In this document: positions 18,506-26,066 of the stretch, in pieces
Layout: each line of letters opens with the position of its first letter
Position numbering within the stretch: the stretch's first letter is position 1
Origin: Elusimicrobiota bacterium
GTDB lineage: Bacteria; Elusimicrobiota; Elusimicrobia; UBA1565; JACRDR01
Direction of reading: 5' to 3'
NCBI GenBank assembly: GCA_026388115.1
Contig: JAPLKK010000016.1
Coordinates: 1-38,035, forward strand
Length of the DNA stretch: 38,035 bases
The notes under the pieces: generated by a model
Databases searched by the model: none
The model's input: only the letters and a program-made list of their open reading frames with translations
What the model was told of the DNA's origin: nothing
Translations under genes and position numbers: made by a program

Positions 18506-19465
18506 CTAGAGCATGTGGTGGTAGCCCGAGGAATCGGTCCACTCACCGCGCCCATCGGGCTGGATGCTGAAGCTGACGGCACCGCTGCCGATGCGCTGGT
18601 CGTTCTTGTAGATCGTGCGGCCGTCATCGATCCAGACGACGTCGCCCGAGTATGCCGCCACCTGGTAGCGCGAAACGCCGAAGCCCAGGCGCCGGTCGTT
18701 CTTGTAGAGCTCGCGGCCCGAATCCTGCCAGACGACCGCGCCGTTATAGTCGTTGATCTGGAAAGACTGGGCGCCGCTGCCGATCCGGTCGGCGTTGCGG
18801 TACATCGTCCCGCCCTGGTCCCTCCATGCGACGTCGCCGGTGAAGCGGGCGAGCTTGAAGGAGGAGACGTAAGTGCCGAGGCGCTCGTCGTTCTTGAACA
18901 GGTAGTTGCTCGTGTCCTGCCAGACGATGTCCCCCGTCCAGTCGGACTGCTCGAAGCGAGCCGCGTAGGTGCCGAGACGCTGATCGTTCTTGTACATCGT
19001 GCCGCTGGTATCCTTCCAGGCCACGTCGCCGGTGCGCAGGGCGATCGTGTATTGCGACGCGTAGTTGCCCAGACGGCGGTCGTTCTTGTAGATCTCGCCG
19101 CTGGTGTCGATCCACGCCACGTCGCCCGTGCAGGAGGAGCGGAAATCGCGCGCGTAGTTGCCCAGCCGCTGATTGTCCTTGTAGATGGAGCCGCTCTGGT
19201 CGATCCAGACGACGGGCTGGGTGCAGAAGGGCTGGCCGGGGTAAGGCGGCGCGGGGTATGGGTAGCCGGCCGGCTGGAACCGCGCGGCCGCCAGCGCGCG
19301 CGCTCGATGCTCGTCATGGAGCGCGAGCCGGAGGGCGGGGACGCCTTGCGCTTCTAGAAAGGCTTGTGTCGCTCCGGCGGCCGCCGTTTCGGCGGACGGC
19401 GCGGCGAACGCGCGCAGCGGGATCAAGACGAGCGCGGCTAGGAACAGTCGGGCCATGGCATGCAC
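18506..19465 (-). CDS. secreted repeat protein with seven 32-aa repeats (GDVxWxDxSGxxYKNDxRLGxYxxxFxxxxxT)
   Basis: Signal peptide MHAMARLFLAALVLIPLRAFA; about seven full repeats plus a partial one between residues 84 and 319. Confidence 0.75.
   Translation of the reverse strand: MHAMARLFLAALVLIPLRAFAAPSAETAAAGATQAFLEAQGVPALRLALHDEHRARALAAARFQPAGYPYPAPPYPGQPFCTQPVVWIDQSGSIYKDNQRLGNYARDFRSSCTGDVAWIDTSGEIYKNDRRLGNYASQYTIALRTGDVAWKDTSGTMYKNDQRLGTYAARFEQSDWTGDIVWQDTSNYLFKNDERLGTYVSSFKLARFTGDVAWRDQGGTMYRNADRIGSGAQSFQINDYNGAVVWQDSGRELYKNDRRLGFGVSRYQVAAYSGDVVWIDDGRTIYKNDQRIGSGAVSFSIQPDGRGEWTDSSGYHHML
18509..19216 (-). repeat. tandem ~96-bp coding repeats within the above gene
   Basis: Recurring GTCGTTCTTGTA (minus: TACAAGAACGAC = YKND) at about 96-bp spacing. 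Confidence 0.75.
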
Positions 19466-19557
19466 CTCTGAAGATAAGAGTTTACGGGCCCGGGGGACCG
19501 GTTGCCCGTGTCGGAAGCCTCACCCGGAGATGGGTCGCAGGTCCCAGATTGTTGTCT

Positions 19558-19578
19558 GCCCCGAGCTTGTCGAAGGGC
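19558..19578. repeat. GCCCCGAGCTTGTCGAAGGGC intergenic motif
   Basis: Reverse complement GCCCTTCGACAAGCTCGGGGC matches a short imperfect palindrome type seen between genes in many GC-rich genomes; single copy here. Confidence 0.35.
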
Positions 19579-19613
19579 TTAGCAGGGAAACAGGGCCGCC
19601 TGAAGCGCCGTCC

Positions 19614-20516
19614 TCACGCGTCCGCCTCGGCCGCCAAGCGCGCTCCCCGGCAGGCCGCGACCTGGGCCTTGGACGAGAGCCCCGAGACCGCCATCGCCAA
19701 GACGATGAGCGCCCCGCCGGCCGCGCTGAGAGCCTTAAAGGGCTCGCCGCCCAGGGTCCAGGCGAAGAGCGCGGCGAACACCGGCTCGGTCGAGAATGTC
19801 AGAGACACAAGCATAGGCTCCACGCAACGCTGGGCCGCCATCTGGATGAAGAATGCGGAAAGGGTAGGGACCAACACGAGGAAAGCGATCACCCCCGCCG
19901 TCTTGCCGTCGGCGACCCCCAAAGGACATTTCATCGCCCCCGCCATCAATAAGCAAGCCGCGCCCGTCATCCAGAATTGGTGGAAGGCCAGGGCGACAAG
20001 GTCGCGGCCGGCCCGGACGCAGCGGTCGGTGTAGAGCAGATGAGCCGCGTAGGCCAAGGCGGAGGCGAGGGTGACCGCATCGCCGCGGTTGATGCCGCGC
20101 GGCCCGCCGGTCAACAGCCACAGGCCCGCCACCGCGAGCGCGACGGCCAGGCCTTCGGACGGAGCGGGAGCCTGTCGGCGAGCGATGTATAGGAGGGCGG
20201 GCACGAAAACGACGAAGAGCCCCGTGATGAATCCGGAATTGGAGGCCGTCGTCCACGCCAAACCCGCCGTCTGCGTGACATAAAGGAGAGACAGCAGCGC
20301 CGCCAATACGGCCCCGTCCTTGAGCGGGCCGGACGCGAGGGGGGCTCCCCGAACGCGCAATGCGTGCACGGGGCCCAGAAGGATCGCGCAGAGGCCGAAC
20401 CGGTAGCCGACCAGCACGACGGGGTGGACGCCGTGGAGCGCGTCCTTGATCAGGTAGAAGGTCGCGCCCCAAACGGCCGCGCAGTAGAGGAGGCCGAGCT
20501 GCCACCCTGCGGTCAT
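19614..20516 (-). CDS. DMT/EamA family transporter
   Basis: About ten TM helices, two EamA-like halves (GLLYCAAVWGATFYLIKDAL; PTLSAFFIQMAAQRCVEPMLVSLTFSTEPVFAALFAWTLGGE). Confidence 0.85.
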   Translation of the reverse strand: MTAGWQLGLLYCAAVWGATFYLIKDALHGVHPVVLVGYRFGLCAILLGPVHALRVRGAPLASGPLKDGAVLAALLSLLYVTQTAGLAWTTASNSGFITGLFVVFVPALLYIARRQAPAPSEGLAVALAVAGLWLLTGGPRGINRGDAVTLASALAYAAHLLYTDRCVRAGRDLVALAFHQFWMTGAACLLMAGAMKCPLGVADGKTAGVIAFLVLVPTLSAFFIQMAAQRCVEPMLVSLTFSTEPVFAALFAWTLGGEPFKALSAAGGALIVLAMAVSGLSSKAQVAACRGARLAAEADA

Positions 20517-20583
20517 CCGGTCATGTTAAAAAATAAGCCGGCCCCCCGCTAATGCAGGGGGCCGGCACGGTGCGAAGGACGAT

Positions 20584-20811
20584 TTACTTCGCCGGAGTCG
20601 CCGGGGCGGCCTCTGGGGCCTTCTCGGTCTTCTCGGCCTTCTTCGCCTTCTTGGCCTTCTTCGCCTTCTTGGCCTTCTTCTCGACCTTCTTGTCGGTCTT
20701 CGTATCCGCGGCGCGCGCGGCCGGCTGCGCCGGCGTCGCCGCCGGGGCCTGCGCGTACACCAAGGACCCGCAAATGGCAAGAAGCGCGGTGAGCATTAAC
20801 GTCTTGGACAT
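20584..20811 (-). CDS. small secreted Lys/Ala-rich protein
   Basis: Signal peptide MSKTLMLTALLAICGSLVYAQA; KKAKKAKKAKKAKKA tract; GGAGG upstream of ATG. Confidence 0.6.
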   Translation of the reverse strand: MSKTLMLTALLAICGSLVYAQAPAATPAQPAARAADTKTDKKVEKKAKKAKKAKKAKKAEKTEKAPEAAPATPAK

Positions 20812-20829
20812 GTGTGACCTCCGATACTT

Positions 20830-20860
20830 AAGTATGGGGGCCCATGGACCCCCCCTACTT
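20830..20860. repeat. 31-bp near-perfect palindrome AAGTATGGGGGCCCATGGACCCCCCCTACTT
   Basis: Arms AAGTA.GGGGG / CCCCC.TACTT around CCATGG, in the leader of the 20584-20811 gene. Confidence 0.65.
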
Positions 20861-20875
20861 ACTAGTACGAATGAG
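20861..20875. repeat. ACTAGTACGAATGAG motif, copy A
   Basis: Identical 15-mer recurs at 25157-25171. Confidence 0.7.
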
Positions 20876-20940
20876 CGGCAAAAAAGTTCCCTTCGCCAAC
20901 CTGTTTTTTGGCCTTGGTTCTCTCTTTCCGCAGGATTATG

Positions 20941-20957
20941 TTAACAAAATCTTAACA
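20941..20957 (+). promoter_or_regulatory. Pho-box-like direct repeat TTAACA-N5-TTAACA
   Basis: TTAACAAAATCTTAACA; 11-bp periodic direct repeat matching the general form of Bacillus PhoP boxes. Confidence 0.35.
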
Positions 20958-21048
20958 GCCGTGAAATAAAGATTTTACAGCCTGGAGCTAGACTTTAGGT
21001 AGCAGGACAACAGCTAGGCGCTCCCAGTACGGCAACTGATAGACATCC

Positions 21049-21107
21049 CAGCCCGCTCGGCTCGACGCGCTTCTCTCGGCGTGAGGCGCGTCTAGCCGGG
21101 CGGGCTG
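21049..21107. terminator. long hairpin, 22-bp stem with one wobble and one mismatch
   Basis: CAGCCCGCTCGGCTCGACGCGC / GCGCGTCTAGCCGGGCGGGCTG; 5 bp beyond the stop of the minus gene at 21112; CTTTTA follows on the plus strand. Confidence 0.55.
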
Positions 21108-21111
21108 ACTT

Positions 21112-21636
21112 TTAGGCGTCCGCCTTGGGCCCGGCCGAGCCCTCCAGCACCCTCACGATGCGCTCGAGCCAGCGCTGGTCCACCTCGTCGAAGGCGGCCG
21201 GGGCGTACGAATCCACGTCGAGGACGGCGAACGGCTTGCCGTCGGGCCCGAAGACGGGAACGGCGATCTCGGAACGGTTCTTCGGGTCGCACTCGATGTG
21301 CGCCTCGCCCAGCGCTTGGACGTCCGGCACGATCTGCGTGGCCGCCATGCCCAACGCCCGGCCGCAGACCCCGTGCGACGCGATAGGGGAACAGGCGGGC
21401 TTGTCGCGGCAGGCCCCCAGGACCAAGTCCCCCCCGGACGGGCCGGGCAGATAGAAGCCGCACCACGAATAGGCCCCCCCGCCGAAGGCCTCCCAGAGCA
21501 GGTCCACGATCTGCTGCATCAGCCTGACCCTGTCGACGACGCGCCTTTTCCAGCGGTTTTCCACCGCCTGCAGGACTTTTTCGTAGCCGTGGCGGCGGGG
21601 CCGGTCGGGGGGCACGTTCGGGTTAGGTTCGTTCAT
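21112..21636 (-). CDS. msrC: GAF-domain protein, free methionine-(R)-sulfoxide reductase-like
   Basis: WCGFYLPG...LGACRDKPACSPIASHGVCGRAL...HIECDPKNRSEIAVPVF...VLDVDS retains fRMsr-like cysteines. Confidence 0.72.
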   Translation of the reverse strand: MNEPNPNVPPDRPRRHGYEKVLQAVENRWKRRVVDRVRLMQQIVDLLWEAFGGGAYSWCGFYLPGPSGGDLVLGACRDKPACSPIASHGVCGRALGMAATQIVPDVQALGEAHIECDPKNRSEIAVPVFGPDGKPFAVLDVDSYAPAAFDEVDQRWLERIVRVLEGSAGPKADA

Positions 21637-22658
21637 TGGATCAGCTGTCCGCAGGCTCCTTGTATGTCCTGGCCGAGGTTCTTGCGTATCGTGACCGACA
21701 AGCCGGCCTTCTCCAACTCGGCTTTGAAGGCTCGCGCCTGGGCCGCGGCGGGCGCGGCGTGGGATGTCCGCGTCGGGTTCCAGGCGATGAGGTTGACGTG
21801 GAACCGATGGACAGGGCCGGTCTTGCGGACAAAAGCCGCCAGCTCGCCCGCGTGCCCCGGCGTGTCGTTCTCTCCGGCCAACAGCACGTATTCCAAGAAG
21901 ACCCGCCGGTTCGTCTTGGCCAGATAGACCCGCAGGCTCTCCGCGAGGCGCGCCAGCGGATAGACCTTATTGACGGGGACGAGCTTGGAGCGAAGCCGGT
22001 CGTTGGCCGCGTGCAGCGACAGGGCGAGGCTCACCTGCGGGAAATCCGTCGCGAAGCGCTCGATGCCGGGCGCCAGGCCCGCGGTCGAGACGGCGATGTG
22101 CCGCTGGGCCAAGCCGAGCCGCACGGGGTCGGTCAGCTGGCGGATGCTCTCGGCCGCGATCTCATAGCAATGAAAAGGCTCTCCCATGCCCATAAAGACC
22201 ACGTTCGTCACTCGGCCGGGCATGTTCTCGCGCTTGAGATGCTGGACCCAGAACAGCACCTGGTCCACGATCTCCTCGGGGGTCAGGCTCCGTTTGAGCC
22301 CCATCAGCCCCGTGGCGCAGAAGGTGCAGCCGACGGCGCAGCCGGCCTGGCAGGAGATGCACGTCGTCCAGTCCGGTCCTGGCTTGGGCTTAAGCAGCAC
22401 CGTCTCGATCGCCAGGCCGTCGGCCAAGGCGAGCGCCGCTTTGCGCGAGCGGCCGTCTTTAGAAACGAGGAGCCGCCGCTCCGTCAAGGAAAGGATCGGA
22501 GCCTGGGGGGCCAGGGCCTCGCGCAAGGGCGCGGGCAGGACCTTGATCTCGGCGTAGGAGGCGGCGCCGCGCTTGTAGACGGCCTCCAGGATCTGGCCGA
22601 GCCGGTAGCCCGGCTCTCCGCGCGAGCTCAGGGCGTGTGCGAGCTTCAAGGGATCCAC
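21633..22658 (-). CDS. rlmN: 23S rRNA (adenine-2503-C2)-methyltransferase, radical SAM
   Basis: CAVGCTFCATG, VVFMGMGEPF, VSLALSLHAANDRLRSKLVPVNK, NLIAWNP; GTG start overlapping the mgtC stop (TAGTG). Confidence 0.92.
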   Translation of the reverse strand: MDPLKLAHALSSRGEPGYRLGQILEAVYKRGAASYAEIKVLPAPLREALAPQAPILSLTERRLLVSKDGRSRKAALALADGLAIETVLLKPKPGPDWTTCISCQAGCAVGCTFCATGLMGLKRSLTPEEIVDQVLFWVQHLKRENMPGRVTNVVFMGMGEPFHCYEIAAESIRQLTDPVRLGLAQRHIAVSTAGLAPGIERFATDFPQVSLALSLHAANDRLRSKLVPVNKVYPLARLAESLRVYLAKTNRRVFLEYVLLAGENDTPGHAGELAAFVRKTGPVHRFHVNLIAWNPTRTSHAAPAAAQARAFKAELEKAGLSVTIRKNLGQDIQGACGQLIQ

Positions 22659-23308
22659 TAGTAGGTGACTTCCATCACCCGGTCGGACTGGAGCAGTTGG
22701 TGGGCGACGGCCGCTTGGCGGTCCGTGGGCCCGGTGGTGTCCCACTCGCTGTGATACAGCTTGCCGCGCTTCATCACCTTCTGATGCATCACGACCACGC
22801 CGTTGGAGCGCAGGATCCTCTCGATCGCATGGATGGCCCCGTCGTCGGGGCTGGACACGACGCGGAAAACGTAGCGCCGGCGCATACGATCGATCAGCTC
22901 GTCCATGCGCGCCAAGAGCACCTGGACGATGAGCGTCGCCGCCGTAGCCACCCCCGCCAGCGCGAAGTGTCCGAGGCCGACCGCCATGCCGATGGCGGCG
23001 ACGACCCAGATGGTGGCCGCCGTCGTCAGCCCGACCACGTGCTCCCCTTCGCGCAGGATCGCCCCGGCGCCCAAGAATCCGATGCCGGTGACGATCTGCG
23101 CGGCGATGTGCGCGTCTGACACGCCCCCGGCCCCGGGCCACGCCTTCGAGAGCATGGTGAAAAGCGCCGAGCCGAGGCAGATCAGCACGTTGGTGCGCAA
23201 GCCGGCGGGCTTGTCGCTGATCTCGCGCTCCAGCCCGATGAGCGTGCCGAGCGCGAAGGCGAGCAGGAGGCGCCCCATCTCGCTGTGCAACGTCTGCAGG
23301 GCTTCCAT
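22658..23308 (-). CDS. MgtC/SapB family membrane protein
   Basis: FALGTLIGLEREISDKPAGLRTNVLICLGSALFTMLS...GIGFLGAGAILREGEHVVGLTTAATIWVVAAIGMAVGLG. Confidence 0.9.
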   Translation of the reverse strand: MEALQTLHSEMGRLLLAFALGTLIGLEREISDKPAGLRTNVLICLGSALFTMLSKAWPGAGGVSDAHIAAQIVTGIGFLGAGAILREGEHVVGLTTAATIWVVAAIGMAVGLGHFALAGVATAATLIVQVLLARMDELIDRMRRRYVFRVVSSPDDGAIHAIERILRSNGVVVMHQKVMKRGKLYHSEWDTTGPTDRQAAVAHQLLQSDRVMEVTY

Positions 23309-23333
23309 CAGCTAACGGATTCGGGACTCCGTA

Positions 23334-23522
23334 TCACTCTTCTTCGCGCTTCGCGTGCACGATCGGCTCGCCGTCGTCGTCCGCTTCCACCGAGAGGACC
23401 ATCGGCCGGCAGCAGGCCGAGCAATCCTCAGTGTACGACTCCTCACCCGAAACCGGATCGACCATGATGCCGATCGTCTCGCCGCAATACGGACACTTGA
23501 TCTCCATCTCTCGCAGGTCCAT
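23334..23522 (-). CDS. CPXCG-motif cysteine-rich small protein
   Basis: KCPYCGETIGIMVDPVSGEESYTEDCSACCRPM. Confidence 0.8.
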   Translation of the reverse strand: MDLREMEIKCPYCGETIGIMVDPVSGEESYTEDCSACCRPMVLSVEADDDGEPIVHAKREEE

Positions 23523-23556
23523 GACGTTGCTTAGTATAGGACAAATACGGAAACAA

Positions 23557-24972
23557 TCAAGAGGACAGCGCCTTGCAGGCCTTTTCCGCGGCCGCGCGGC
23601 CGGAGCGGATGCAGTCGGGGATGCCTACCCCGTAATACGACCCGCCCGTCAGCCAAAGGTTCGGGAGGCCGGCCAAGCGCCGCTCGATGCGCGCCAGGCG
23701 CGCGCCATGGCCCACCGTGTACTGCGGATTCGCCTTGTCCCACCGGAAGGCGCGCACCACCTGCGGCCGCGCCTCGATCCCGATGGTGCGCCGCAGGTCG
23801 GCCAGCGCCCCCTCGAGCATCCGCTCCTCGGAAGCCTCGGCCCATTCCTCCTTGCCCGCGCCCCCCAGAAAGCACCGGATGACGGCCATGCCGTAGCCGC
23901 GCTGGGCGAACTTGTGCGAAGTGAAGGTGGCCGCGTTGATCGAGAGCCCGGCGCCCTTGGCGACCACGAAGCCGTAGCCCTTGGGCAGGTCCGCGACGTC
24001 GGACGGCTTGAAGCCCAGCGTCAGCGTCGCCGTCGTGACGTTGGCGATCTCGCGCAGCACGCCGGCCAGCGCCGCATCGGCCTCCTCCAAGGCGGCGGCG
24101 GCGTCGGGCGAGGGCAGGGCGAGCACGAGCGCGTCGGCAAGAAGGCTCTCGCCGCCGGTCTCGACGCGCCAGCGCGTCCCCTCGCGGACGGCGCGGCGCG
24201 CGCGCACGCCGGTGCGCACGACCGGGCCCAGCACGTTCCGAAGGGCGTCCACCAGCTCTTCGAGCCCTCCCGCGAAGCTTGCGAAAGCGGAGAGGGCTTC
24301 CGCCTTCGGGCCCTTGGCGAGCCTGGGCGATGTCCGCATGCCGCGGATGACGCTGCCGTAGCGCTTCTCCATCTCGACGAACTGCGGGAAGGTGCTCGCG
24401 AGGCTCAACGTCTCCGAGTCGGCGGCGTAGATGCCGGCCATCAGCGGATCGACGATGGTATCGAGGGCTTCCTGGCCCAGCCTGCGCCGGGTGAACTCGG
24501 CGAGAGACTCGTCGGCGGCGGAGCCGCCGCGCCCCGGGTCGGGGCCGCCGCGCGGCACCAGGAGCTCCAGGCCCATGCGCAACTTGCCTCGCCAGCTCAT
24601 GATGTCCGACAGCAGGAAAGGCAACGGCTTGCTCGGCGCCATGAGCAAGAGCCCCTCGGGCATGCGGCGCAGGCGGCCGCGCACGTAGACGTACACGTCG
24701 CGGCTGCCGGGCGCCGTGGGAAGGACGCGGTCGCCGATCCCAAGCTCCCGCGCCAAGGCCACCGCCTCGGGCTTGATGGTCAGGAAGGAATCCGGGCCGG
24801 CCTCGACGACGAAGCCGGCCGAGCGGTCCGTCTTGATCTTCCCGCCGAGCCTATCCGAGGCTTCCAGCAGCGTCAGCTCGAATTCGAGGCCGCGCTTCTC
24901 GCGCAGGCGCAGCAGGCAATAGGCGCAGGCCAAGCCCGCGATGCCGCCGCCGGCGACGACGACGTGTTTCAT
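23557..24972 (-). CDS. hemG: protoporphyrinogen/coproporphyrinogen oxidase (HemY/HemG type)
   Basis: MKHVVVAGGGIAGLACAYCLL FAD motif; GFVVEAGPDSFLTIKPEAVALARELG; downstream of hemE and hemH. Confidence 0.87.
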   Translation of the reverse strand: MKHVVVAGGGIAGLACAYCLLRLREKRGLEFELTLLEASDRLGGKIKTDRSAGFVVEAGPDSFLTIKPEAVALARELGIGDRVLPTAPGSRDVYVYVRGRLRRMPEGLLLMAPSKPLPFLLSDIMSWRGKLRMGLELLVPRGGPDPGRGGSAADESLAEFTRRRLGQEALDTIVDPLMAGIYAADSETLSLASTFPQFVEMEKRYGSVIRGMRTSPRLAKGPKAEALSAFASFAGGLEELVDALRNVLGPVVRTGVRARRAVREGTRWRVETGGESLLADALVLALPSPDAAAALEEADAALAGVLREIANVTTATLTLGFKPSDVADLPKGYGFVVAKGAGLSINAATFTSHKFAQRGYGMAVIRCFLGGAGKEEWAEASEERMLEGALADLRRTIGIEARPQVVRAFRWDKANPQYTVGHGARLARIERRLAGLPNLWLTGGSYYGVGIPDCIRSGRAAAEKACKALSS

Positions 24973-24985
24973 CCCCCCACCCCAA

Positions 24986-25008
24986 CCCTCCCCCACAAGG
25001 GGGGAGGG
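24986..25008. repeat. REP-like hairpin CCCTCCCCCACAAGGGGGGAGGG
   Basis: Stem CCCTCCCC/GGGGAGGG. GGGGGAGGGAGAA(A/T)C(A)AGGAC recurs at about 25036-25054. Confidence 0.55.
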
Positions 25009-25048
25009 AGAAACAAGGACAACTTGCCCCACCGCGGGGGAGGGAGAA

Positions 25049-25141
25049 TCAGGACCGCAAGCGGCAGGGCAGGCAGAGACGCTTTCCCTGGACGACGCCG
25101 GTGACGCGGCGTTCCCGGCAGGCGTCGCAGCGCGTGGTCAT
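25049..25141 (-). CDS. 30-aa double-CxxC microprotein (MTTRCDACRERRVTGVVQGKRLCLPCRLRS)
   Basis: Not in the ORF track (too short). ATG at 25141 with GGGGGGAG a few nt upstream; TGA at 25049; lies between hemH and the oxidase gene in the same orientation. Confidence 0.5.
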   Translation of the reverse strand: MTTRCDACRERRVTGVVQGKRLCLPCRLRS

Positions 25142-25156
25142 TGGCTCCCCCCATAC

Positions 25157-25171
25157 ACTAGTACGAATGAG
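25157..25171. repeat. ACTAGTACGAATGAG motif, copy B, overlapping the hemH stop
   Basis: Identical to 20861-20875; flanked by C6 (25147-25152) and G7 (25171-25177). Confidence 0.7.
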
Positions 25172-26066
25172 GGGGGGTCAAAGTTCCGATGGCCTTGCGA
25201 GCCGCGTCGGCCAGGGCGTCGATGAAGCCGGGGTGGTCGTTGAGCGCCGCCGCGCGCGAGAAGCGCAAGCCGAGGCGCTGCGCCTGCTCGCGATACTGCA
25301 CGTCGTCGTCGTAGAGCGTCTCCAGGTGCTCGCTGACGAAGCCGATGGGCGCGAGGGCGAGCGCCTTCGTTCCCTCCGCCGCCAGCCGCGCGATGACGTC
25401 GCCCGCCTCGGGGCCGAGCCACTCCTCGCCCGTGCGCCCGCGGCTCTGATAGGCGAAATGCCAGCGCGAAAGCCCGAGCTTGCCCGCGACCAGCGCCGCG
25501 GTCTCGCGCAGCTGGCGCGCATAAGGGTCGCCCTCCGCCTCGATGCGCGAGGGAAGGCTATGGGCGGTCAACAACAGGGCCGCCCCTTCGCCCGCGCGGG
25601 AAAGCGCGTCCTGCGCCCGCTCGGCCAAGGCGGCGACGAGCCGGGGATGGTCATGGAACGACGCGGCCCGCGCCACCTTCAGCGCCGGATGCGCCCTCGC
25701 CGCCTCGGCCATCGCGTCGAAATAGGCGCCCGTGGACAAACGCGAGGCGAACGGGGTGAGCGGCAGCCCCACCAGCGTCTCGCAGCCGGACGCCAGAGAC
25801 CCGAGCGCGTCGGCGATGCGCGGGGCGGAGTGGCGCATGCCGAAGCCGACGCGAAAGCCGGGGCCGAGCGCCGCCTGCAGGGCGCGCGCCTGAGCGGCGG
25901 TGATCTCCGGCAAAGGCGAGCGGCCGCCGATCCGCTCGTAGCGCCGCCGGACATCCTCGATGAGCGCGGGGTCGGCCGGCCGGCCGCGCCGGATGTCGGC
26001 CAGGTACTGCGGGATATCGTCCGGGCTCGCGGCCGCGCCGTAGGCCATGAGCAGGACGCCTGTCAC
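25158..26066 (-). CDS. hemH: ferrochelatase
   Basis: GTG start overlapping hemE stop; VLLMAYGAAASPDDIPQYLADIRRGR, RYERIGGRSPL, TAHSLPSRI, YQSRGRTGEEWLGP, PIGFVSEHLETLYD. Confidence 0.92.
   Translation of the reverse strand: MTGVLLMAYGAAASPDDIPQYLADIRRGRPADPALIEDVRRRYERIGGRSPLPEITAAQARALQAALGPGFRVGFGMRHSAPRIADALGSLASGCETLVGLPLTPFASRLSTGAYFDAMAEAARAHPALKVARAASFHDHPRLVAALAERAQDALSRAGEGAALLLTAHSLPSRIEAEGDPYARQLRETAALVAGKLGLSRWHFAYQSRGRTGEEWLGPEAGDVIARLAAEGTKALALAPIGFVSEHLETLYDDDVQYREQAQRLGLRFSRAAALNDHPGFIDALADAARKAIGTLTPPHSY

Noticed and set aside
19466-19613. Possible c-di-GMP or cobalamin riboswitch upstream of the repeat protein
   Set aside because: Only scattered similarity; conserved core motifs of these classes were not found. 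Kept only as an unexplained structured leader.
22650-22662. GGATCCACTAGT, resembling a cloning polylinker
   Set aside because: Lies exactly at the natural rlmN/mgtC junction with both frames intact, so coincidence rather than vector contamination.
22659-23141. N-terminal extension of the ORF 21633-23141
   Set aside because: Out-of-frame reading through mgtC; rlmN starts at the GTG at 22658.
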